Source: Chitinispirillaceae bacterium
GTDB lineage: Bacteria > Fibrobacterota > Chitinivibrionia > Chitinivibrionales > Chitinispirillaceae
Assembly (NCBI GenBank): GCA_016926315.1
Contig: JAFGOU010000409.1
Span: 1-22,058, forward strand
Direction: 5' to 3'
DNA length: 22,058 nt
In this document: positions 16,100-22,058 of the stretch, one piece after another
Position numbering within the stretch: the first letter of the stretch is position 1
Layout: each line of letters begins with the position of its first letter
The notes under the pieces: model-generated
What the model saw: only the letters and a program-made list of their open reading frames with translations
Database searches by the model: none
What the model was told of the DNA's origin: nothing
Made by a program: the position numbers and the translations under genes

Positions 16100-16156
16100 A
16101 ATGCACGGCGCTTGATTGCCAATACCCCCTCATGCACCGCCTCGAAAGGTAAAGGA

Positions 16157-17707
16157 TTACCTGCCTGGGGTCGGGTCGGCCGCTTTCCAGTTGGCCGGGT
16201 CGTTGGCATAGGCGGCAGGATCTATCCGGTGCAGCGAAAGCCCATCCCCGTCTGCCTCTAACGGCCATTTCCCGCCATCACTGAAAACAACGGTTTCCCT
16301 GAGCATATACGGTACCACCGTAACCATGCCCTGGGTGGAATCGATATAGGGTTCAAGCGGTTTAAGGAGTGACAGGGAATCACCACTGTTACCGAGCGCT
16401 TCGGGAAACGAAAAAATCCGGATTCCGGCAGGCACCCCGTAGGTTAACCGGAACGCATCTGTCGTAACCACGTTTGAAGCGACCAGGACGACTTCTCCCG
16501 GTTGCATCGTCGCATTCACGGGAAAAGCAAATCCTACGCCGTCTATTTTCCATGTAGTATCGGGAAACCGCGCATCATACAGCAGCACTTCTGATTCACC
16601 GATGTTTTTAAGCTCAAGATAGTCACTGAGATCATCTGAAGGATGATACATGATTTCCGTGATGACGATCGGCCCTACGAGCGGCCCCTTGTTTACCGCG
16701 CCGAGAGACTGCGCTTTCTGCGCCACGAACTCCTCAAGTCCGGTGCTGGTGACATGACGACCGAAGGAAAAGGCGTTTTCGATGGCGCCGAAAACAAATC
16801 CGTGATAATAGCTTTTGCTGCGCATCCCGGTGGAATCGGAAAAAAGAAAGACCTCTTCGCCGTACTCGCTTAACTTGAATGAGGTCGCAAGCGCCGGGTC
16901 CGCGCAGAACTGTGACTCAGTTATCACCAGGTACCCATTGGCCGGCACCGTGGTTCCCGCCGGGATACAGTATTTCATCGGATCGCCCTTGCGGTCCGTA
17001 AGAAACCAGTTGCCGACGTCCACGGGATCATTGTTCGGGTTATACAACTCAATCGCATCCTCCTGTGGCGGATCGGTGTGGGTCAACACCTCATTGACAA
17101 CGATGATATTCGGGTCGTCTTTTCCCGGCGACCCGTGCTGTTTGAACGAGGAACGCCAGTACGACGCGTTGTCCGGGTCGCCGGTCGGGTTCGGGGAATC
17201 CGACACGAGAGACCATCCCTCCCCGTCGGCAAGGACCGGCCAGGGGCTTTTATCGTTATAGGTGAACGACAGGAATGCCTTGTCCGCCTTCAGGTCTTTA
17301 AGCGTTATCTTTTCACCGGCGTTATCCAGTTTCCCGCTGTAAATATCGAACGGCGCGAACCCGTAACGGGCGGTAAAGAAGGTGGTGTTTGACGCAAGAA
17401 CGATATACCCGCCCGCCTCCAGCCGGGTACCGGCCGGGAAGGCGTAATCGACGCCGTTGGTAATCGCCACATCGTCAAGATTGATTGCCGAATCTGCGGT
17501 ATTCCTGAACTCGATGAACTCGTGTTCCTGCGCGTTATTGGTATCGGTTCCAAGAGGATTGTAATGTACCTCCGTACAGCGAAGAGCGAGGAGTTCCGGC
17601 CGTACATCGGGAAGCGGATCGGGAGGATTGATGATCGCGCAGGCGGCTATCAAGGACAGGACCGCTGCCGAGGGACATGAAATCTGCTTATGCCGTTGCC
17701 TTCGCAT
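16157..17707 (-). CDS. Lipoprotein with three lamin-tail domains
   Basis: The 516-residue protein has a lipoprotein signal (LSLIAAC, lipidated Cys23). Three lamin-tail (LTD) domains follow. The first (about 41-190) has TEVHYNP and EFIEFRN; the second (201-315) has VVNEVLTH and DAIELYNP; the third (346-510) has VITEIMYHP and YLELKN and ends DPANWKAADPTPGR. These are Ig-like sandwiches common in bacterial surface and secreted proteins, often next to or fused with CotH kinases. The start ATG overlaps the VTC stop by one base (TAATG), preceded by a GGAGGAG site. It is the last gene of the operon, with 57 bases to the convergent TPR gene and no clear terminator. Probably a structural or adhesive surface component. 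Confidence 0.9.
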   Translation of the reverse strand: MRRQRHKQISCPSAAVLSLIAACAIINPPDPLPDVRPELLALRCTEVHYNPLGTDTNNAQEHEFIEFRNTADSAINLDDVAITNGVDYAFPAGTRLEAGGYIVLASNTTFFTARYGFAPFDIYSGKLDNAGEKITLKDLKADKAFLSFTYNDKSPWPVLADGEGWSLVSDSPNPTGDPDNASYWRSSFKQHGSPGKDDPNIIVVNEVLTHTDPPQEDAIELYNPNNDPVDVGNWFLTDRKGDPMKYCIPAGTTVPANGYLVITESQFCADPALATSFKLSEYGEEVFLFSDSTGMRSKSYYHGFVFGAIENAFSFGRHVTSTGLEEFVAQKAQSLGAVNKGPLVGPIVITEIMYHPSDDLSDYLELKNIGESEVLLYDARFPDTTWKIDGVGFAFPVNATMQPGEVVLVASNVVTTDAFRLTYGVPAGIRIFSFPEALGNSGDSLSLLKPLEPYIDSTQGMVTVVPYMLRETVVFSDGGKWPLEADGDGLSLHRIDPAAYANDPANWKAADPTPGR

Positions 17708-18576
17708 TACTCCTCCTCATATAGGATTTCTGCCAGCACCGGTTCCCTGAGGAACCCTTCGTTGCCGCTGAACCGTGACAGCATCGGCCTGACACAATTC
17801 GCGTATTTTGAAAAACTGCGTCGTTTCAGATTGAATGCCTTGACCAGATCGACCATCCAGAGCGGTACGAACGAGGTGTAACATTTGAGTTCGAGAATGA
17901 CGTTGCAGCCCCCGTCAAAACAGCCCTGGACGTCGCAGGGTGTCATGGCGTTTTCGAGCGGTACCGGCGAATAGTCGCTCTGTGCCATATAACGCAGCCC
18001 GATATCAAAAGTAACGCGGGCATAATCATCGTAATCGGCTGCATAGGCTTTACGAACGTACTGCACGAGCACGACGGGCCGGGCATTATACCGGTGCGCA
18101 GTCCTGCGGAACAGTTCCCTGTTTTCAAATTGCATTTCATCGTCATCTTCCAAAGCGAAAGGTCCCGGTGCCTGGACGATCTCTTTCAGGTCGCCTGATC
18201 GTAACCGGGAACGGAATTTCTTGATAACATCTCCGCGGCGCTGCTTGATCTCCAGAAACCAGGGCATGACCGGATGATCGCCGTATGACCGGACGCGCAT
18301 ATTGAACCGCTTTTCGACTTTTCTCAATCGCTGCTGCAGAAAGAGAAAGTGCGGGGTATCGAAATAAAGGCTGTTGACCCGGTAAAAATTGCCCGGTGTG
18401 ATCGCGGAATACTTGTCAAGTGAACAATAGGGCCCGATAAAGTCGGATATTCGATCGACCATGGACAAGGGAATGGTATACTTGCTCTCAAAACGCTCAA
18501 GCACCGACGGCATTTCGAACTGTTTTATTTCCGGCGGCGATGGGAGGGGTGCGGATGGGCCGGTCACGACGCTCAC
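17707..18576 (-). CDS. VTC-domain protein (polyphosphate polymerase fold)
   Basis: The 289-residue soluble protein is a single VTC domain of the CYTH/triphosphate-tunnel superfamily. Visible tunnel motifs are LERFESKY (26-33), R66 with SLYFDT (69-74), MRVRSYG (93-99), LEIKQRRG (108-115), K119-R126, ARVTFD (186-191), ILELKC (227-232) and FSKYANC (255-261). The basic residues and Glu/Asp of the family appear intact, so an active polyphosphate- or triphosphate-handling enzyme is likely. The yeast relative VTC4 makes polyphosphate from ATP; there is no SPX or membrane domain here. Start GTG 18576 overlaps the preceding TGA (GTGA), with GGGAGG ten bases upstream. In bacteria such genes often sit with CotH and lamin-tail genes, as the lamin-tail neighbour here shows. 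Substrate in this operon is unknown. Confidence 0.9.
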   Translation of the reverse strand: MSVVTGPSAPLPSPPEIKQFEMPSVLERFESKYTIPLSMVDRISDFIGPYCSLDKYSAITPGNFYRVNSLYFDTPHFLFLQQRLRKVEKRFNMRVRSYGDHPVMPWFLEIKQRRGDVIKKFRSRLRSGDLKEIVQAPGPFALEDDDEMQFENRELFRRTAHRYNARPVVLVQYVRKAYAADYDDYARVTFDIGLRYMAQSDYSPVPLENAMTPCDVQGCFDGGCNVILELKCYTSFVPLWMVDLVKAFNLKRRSFSKYANCVRPMLSRFSGNEGFLREPVLAEILYEEE

Positions 18577-19946
18577 GGTTCCATGACCTCCCGGTTTTGA
18601 GAAAGAAAGTTTCTCAGCGGCTCCCGGGAAAGCTCGCCCGACATGTCGATGACCTGGATGTAGTTCCTCATAATGCCGTACTTAAGCTTCGACATGTCGA
18701 TCCGGTTTTTCACCACGCTTTCCTTGATCGCCAGAAGCAGGAGCGGATCGACGCCGCTCATCTGAAGGTACTTTTTAAGCGAGGAAACGACATCCACTTC
18801 GCTCTCCCGCGACGTGAGAAACCGGTACTGCTCGCTGAGCGCGCGCAGGTCTTCGCGGTCCTTATTCATTTTTTCATCAAGCTGGCGTTTGAGATCTTCG
18901 TAATTCTCCTGTTCGGCGATATAATCCATCTTTCTCCTGAGGATATCATGACGCGCCATGGTAAGGTCCGGAATCTTGATCCCGAGCTCCAGCGAATAGG
19001 CGTTATTCAGGTTATACTCACGGTCTCTTTCACGCCTGACCATCTCTTCGAGCATCTCCCCGTTGTTGTACGCGAAACCGAAATAACTGACATACTGCCG
19101 CCCCTCCGCTTTTTCAAGCAGGTAACGGCTCTCACGCGTCTTGATCATCCGCCGATACTGTTCGAGGTACAGGTTGTTGGTATCGAGCAACCATGCGTCC
19201 TTTTCGACCAGCGCGATGACCGAATCGATATTCACCAGCATTGCCGTATCGAACGCGGAAAAACCCGAATCGCCGATATGAGAGCGGATTTTCTGTTTTG
19301 ACACCTCCACCAGTTTGCCGGTCTCGAACATCTGCATTCTGATTTTGGTATACGTGTTTTCCGCCGAAACCAGCTCGTCGAGCTCGAAATCAGTGGTCTG
19401 CGACTTGCTTTCCATCACCTTGATCTTGTCGGTGTACAGCTCTGCGAGTTCTCCCGCCAGATGGTGAGCGTCCTGCTGTTCCAGAAATTCAATGACGAGC
19501 ATATACCGTTCTTTAAGAACGGTATTCCGGTATACCCGGGATTTTAATCGGCTCCCCTCCGCAACCGATTCATAAAATCGCTTCGCAGCAGAAGTTTCTC
19601 CAATGCCGCGCGGCCGAATCCGGACCGTGTACCGCATCATGTTGATATCAAAAGCGTCGTTTCGAAAACGCAACTCGATATCATCGATGAAGGGTATTCC
19701 GGAATACGCTCCCTTTGCCAGAAAATCGCTTTGCATCTCGCGGTTCTGCACCATACGGTCGTCGTGCGTGCTGAGCAGAAGTGTCTTGAAGGAGACCCCA
19801 TCGGCGACAGCAGGCAGAAAAAATGCCGCTGCCGTTGTCGCAGCCAAAACAGTCGTTTTCAGTAACTGGTCCATTTCCATCCTTTGCCTTTCCGAACATT
19901 GCCGGAACCGATATGCCAGCTTGAAGGGTCGACAAAATCTGCTCAT
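18573..19946 (-). CDS. TolC-like outer-membrane efflux/secretion channel protein
   Basis: The protein (457 residues from ATG 19946) shows the two-fold repeat of the OEP/TolC family. Long charged helices flank two beta-type segments, one about 85-115 (IELRFRNDAFDINM) and one about 284-329 (YVSYFGFAYNNG, YSLELGIKIPDLTMAR). The latter matches the SLxLxIPLFxxxR pattern of TolC. A hydrophobic signal core (VLAATTAAAFFLPAVA) ends about residue 48. The start is uncertain: GGAG six bases before ATG 19946 is the strongest site but gives a long Arg-rich leader. ATG 19874 with AAAGG gives a shorter, more usual signal peptide. The gene lies between the HlyD-type adaptor (43-base gap) and VTC (4-base overlap). 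It likely forms the outer-membrane exit of a tripartite exporter. Confidence 0.75.
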   Translation of the reverse strand: MSRFCRPFKLAYRFRQCSERQRMEMDQLLKTTVLAATTAAAFFLPAVADGVSFKTLLLSTHDDRMVQNREMQSDFLAKGAYSGIPFIDDIELRFRNDAFDINMMRYTVRIRPRGIGETSAAKRFYESVAEGSRLKSRVYRNTVLKERYMLVIEFLEQQDAHHLAGELAELYTDKIKVMESKSQTTDFELDELVSAENTYTKIRMQMFETGKLVEVSKQKIRSHIGDSGFSAFDTAMLVNIDSVIALVEKDAWLLDTNNLYLEQYRRMIKTRESRYLLEKAEGRQYVSYFGFAYNNGEMLEEMVRRERDREYNLNNAYSLELGIKIPDLTMARHDILRRKMDYIAEQENYEDLKRQLDEKMNKDREDLRALSEQYRFLTSRESEVDVVSSLKKYLQMSGVDPLLLLAIKESVVKNRIDMSKLKYGIMRNYIQVIDMSGELSREPLRNFLSQNREVMEP

Positions 19947-19952
19947 ATCATT

Positions 19953-19956
19953 CTCC
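19953..19956 (-). promoter_or_regulatory. Ribosome binding site supporting ATG 19946
   Basis: GGAG on the minus strand is six bases before ATG 19946. It competes with AAAGG before ATG 19874 for the start of the TolC-like gene. Confidence 0.5.
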
Positions 19957-19989
19957 GGCGGCCAACCCGGTATTCCCGGAAAAGAGCCT

Positions 19990-21945
19990 CTAAAAAGTCG
20001 ATGAGCCACCATTATCAAAAACAACCAGCAGCGCGTTCCCATCGTCGTTGAAAGCAAATCCTTCAGGATTGCCGGTGCCGGTTCGCCATACCGCTACCGG
20101 CAGTTCATCCCGCGAACAGCGCCATAAAATACCCCCCGCACTGCCATTTTCCGGATTGGACAACAGGAACAGGTCCGGCCCGGAAAACTGCATGTCCGCA
20201 ATCGCTCCCGCCGCTCCGGTTTCCGGGTCAGTCAAATCCACCGTCATCCACAGGCGTATATCGGCGGCGGCCTTCGCTTTAAAAATCGCGCCGACGGGAG
20301 CGATTTCGAGAATCACCGCCTTCCCGTCAAGAAACGGCTGCTTGAAACCGAAATACGCCTTTCCTTCGCGTACCGCAACGCCTTCGATATCAATGGCGCT
20401 TTCCGTTATTGCGGAGGTGACGAAACGCGCCCATTGTTCCTGCGGTGCGCGCCCCGCCGCTGCCAGCAACCAGTCCGAAAGTCGCACTCTTCCGTCAAGC
20501 TTGAAGGACTCGCCCTTCCGCTTGATCGTAACGAACATTTTCCGTGCGTCAGGAAGCTTCCCTTTCCTGTTCGCGCCCTGGGATGCGGCGATGTAAATGG
20601 CCCCCTGTTCATCCCGGCAGATGCACTCCATGTCATTGATCCGGTCGAGGCCCTGAACGATCGCTTTGTGTGTGATTCTGCAGTCGGAATCGACCAGGTA
20701 AACAAGCGGCTTGTTCTCCGGGGTGTCATCGGAAATAACGGTATATCTTTTCAGATCGCCCAGGTAGATGACCCCTGAAGCCTCGATCGGCATTCCTTCA
20801 AAACGGCACTCCTTTATCTTCACCGGAGCGTTCATTTCCGGTAATCCGTCTATCGTCGGGGCCGCGGCGTTATCCGCGGCATAGGCCCGCTGCCCCCACA
20901 AGCCCATGAAAAGGTCGGGAACGGTTGCAGTTTTTTTCCGGTCACGCAGGGTGATTAATACCTTTTCGCCAAGCAAAAATGGATTCGCTTCGGGGATTTT
21001 TATGGTCACTTCCCTGCCCCACATCTGCAGTTCAGCGGATTTCCGCAGTCTGACGGGGTATTCGACCATGCGCGCCCCGACGCCGACGATCTCTCCGGCG
21101 ACGAGTTCCTTTTTATCGGCAAGCGAACTCACGGAGACATTCTGTCCCACGGCAACCTGGCTGTGTGCGTTCTCGTGAATGTACCCGTTGACATAGGACG
21201 GCGATTCCGCGTGTACCGTCATAATCGACGTAAACGGCGAAAGCTTTTCGCCTTCCTTAAAATGAACAGCACCGATCAATCCGTCGATCTTAACGGTCTT
21301 TGATGACCTCTTTTTCTCTTCCAGGAGCAGGTCCAGTTCAGACTGAAGGCCTTTCACCTTTTCTCCCAGCGGCTCACCGGCATACGACAACTGGTCGGTC
21401 AGGCGTCCCATCCCGGTCTGCAGGGTATCGAGGGTCAGTTCCAGCTCATGCCGCAACTGCTGTATTTTAATGGAAACCGGGTTGGTCATCTCGCTGTCCT
21501 CATCCGCTCCGAGATCGTTTTTTTTAATGCTTCTGAGCTCGGCGACCAGTTTCCGGTTGGTTTCAAGTTGCGCCTCCAGCTCCCGTATCTGCGCCCTGAG
21601 TTCGCTCACCCGCGCCTCCTGCTGCGCCTTGTACCTGAGCACCTCCGACTTCGAAAGGTTGACATGCGCACTTTTCTGCGTACGCAGCTCGCTCAACTGC
21701 CGGTTAATCTCGGCGATTTTCAAATCGAGATCGGGACGTTTAACCTCCACCAGGGTGTCGCCGGACTTCACCCTCTGGCCGGGAATCACATGGATTTTCC
21801 GTATTTCAACCGGAAACTCGTCATTGATGATCAACTCCTGCGCGTCGGCGATCCCGTAAAAACTCGTGGACTCGCTCCGCAGCACCATGGTAATGACCAC
21901 CAGAACCAGAACGACCGCCACACAGACTCCATAGAACGTTTTCAT
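19990..21945 (-). CDS. HlyD-type membrane-fusion adaptor fused to a C-terminal propeller-like domain
   Basis: The protein has 651 residues from ATG 21945. An N-terminal membrane anchor (about 5-22) leads to a lipoyl half-motif (IRKIHVIPGQRVKSGDTLVE, about 48-67), a long coiled-coil hairpin (about 73-216), the second half-motif (DGLIGAVHFKEGEKLSP, about 221-237) and a beta-barrel (to about 336). This is a complete HlyD/RND-type periplasmic adaptor. A further 270 residues (about 384-651) look like a beta-propeller of the DUF3616/phytase-esterase-like kind, with repeated acidic motifs NDMECI, DIEGVAV and NPEGFAF plus FGFKQPFLDGKAVIL. This extra domain is not normal for the family. AAGG eight bases upstream favours ATG 21945; GTG 21987 would add 14 residues. 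It is co-oriented with the TolC-like gene, its expected partner. Confidence 0.85.
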   Translation of the reverse strand: MKTFYGVCVAVVLVLVVITMVLRSESTSFYGIADAQELIINDEFPVEIRKIHVIPGQRVKSGDTLVEVKRPDLDLKIAEINRQLSELRTQKSAHVNLSKSEVLRYKAQQEARVSELRAQIRELEAQLETNRKLVAELRSIKKNDLGADEDSEMTNPVSIKIQQLRHELELTLDTLQTGMGRLTDQLSYAGEPLGEKVKGLQSELDLLLEEKKRSSKTVKIDGLIGAVHFKEGEKLSPFTSIMTVHAESPSYVNGYIHENAHSQVAVGQNVSVSSLADKKELVAGEIVGVGARMVEYPVRLRKSAELQMWGREVTIKIPEANPFLLGEKVLITLRDRKKTATVPDLFMGLWGQRAYAADNAAAPTIDGLPEMNAPVKIKECRFEGMPIEASGVIYLGDLKRYTVISDDTPENKPLVYLVDSDCRITHKAIVQGLDRINDMECICRDEQGAIYIAASQGANRKGKLPDARKMFVTIKRKGESFKLDGRVRLSDWLLAAAGRAPQEQWARFVTSAITESAIDIEGVAVREGKAYFGFKQPFLDGKAVILEIAPVGAIFKAKAAADIRLWMTVDLTDPETGAAGAIADMQFSGPDLFLLSNPENGSAGGILWRCSRDELPVAVWRTGTGNPEGFAFNDDGNALLVVFDNGGSSTF

Positions 21946-22005
21946 TGACCATGCCTTTACATTGATGAGCTTCAGGGGAAACGGCACACCGCCGCCGTTG
22001 GCCGG

Positions 22006-22058
22006 TTACAACTCCACCGTGGTTTCCTGCAGCATCAGATTGACGTCTTTTATCGACC
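22006..22058 (-). CDS. 3' end of an upstream operon gene (partial)
   Basis: Only the last 16 codons and TAA are visible, reading SIKDVNLMLQETTVEL. This frame is preferred because its stop sits 18-60 bases before the possible starts of the adaptor gene on the same strand, as expected in this tightly packed operon. Identity cannot be told; a polymer synthase, inner-membrane pump or CotH-type kinase would be informative. Confidence 0.5.
   Translation of the reverse strand, partial: SIKDVNLMLQETTVEL

Noticed and set aside
16100..16156. Search for a bidirectional terminator between the convergent TPR and lamin-tail genes
   Set aside because: Only a near-direct repeat (ATGCACGGCG/ATGCACCGCC) is present, no stable stem followed by T residues.
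18540..19301. Plus-strand open frame of 253 codons
   Set aside because: Antisense to the TolC-like and VTC genes; no signal or domain recognised.

Overview
This is a gene-dense chromosomal window of about 22 kb. GC content is high (around 60% by eye in the conserved genes) except for a lower-GC patch at about 3.6-6.4 kb. It lacks rRNA, tRNA, CRISPR, phage and transposase genes. It is rich in exported proteins: lipoproteins with beta-propeller or lamin-tail domains, a secreted protein with a C-terminal sorting-like sandwich domain, and long periplasmic TPR proteins. Together with a TolC-like/HlyD-like export pair, this points to a Gram-negative (diderm) bacterium of the FCB group. My best guess is Fibrobacterota/Chitinispirillia or a relative, but no phylogenetic marker here settles it.

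Layout. (1) 1-1791, minus: a GH20-type beta-N-acetylhexosaminidase cut by the window edge, divergent from a plus-strand propeller lipoprotein (2119-3561). A 161-bp MITE-like inverted-repeat element with TTAA flanks lies between them. (2) 3848-5989, minus: two exported proteins of unknown function that overlap translationally, driven by a near-consensus sigma70 promoter at 6121-6149. (3) 6330-6512, plus: a small unknown protein. (4) 6592-10015, minus: a compact set of EF-G-like GTPase, then methylthioribose-1-phosphate isomerase (mtnA), then a divergent cold-shock-domain protein. (5) 10363-10545, plus: a small Cys-rich SAP-like protein. (6) 10639-12288, minus: a CorA-like transporter with GMS in place of GMN, and a four-helix membrane protein. 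(7) 12499-16099, plus: a cytoplasmic TPR protein, then a large exported TPR protein. (8) 16157-22058, minus: an operon with overlapping or very short junctions. It reads: end of an unknown gene, an HlyD-type adaptor fused to a propeller-like domain, a TolC-like outer-membrane protein, a VTC (polyphosphate-polymerase fold) protein, and a three-domain lamin-tail lipoprotein.

The most interesting part is region 8. It combines a tripartite-export pair (adaptor and TolC-like channel) with a VTC-domain enzyme and a lamin-tail surface lipoprotein, and the adaptor carries an extra C-terminal sensor- or enzyme-like domain. VTC and lamin-tail proteins are known companions of CotH kinases in bacterial surface-structure loci, so the operon may build and export a surface polymer or modified surface protein. 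The polymerase or pump that would complete it must lie upstream, outside the window. Region 4 is a second point of interest: a non-canonical EF-G paralogue in an apparent operon with a methionine-salvage enzyme and a divergent nucleic-acid-binding protein.
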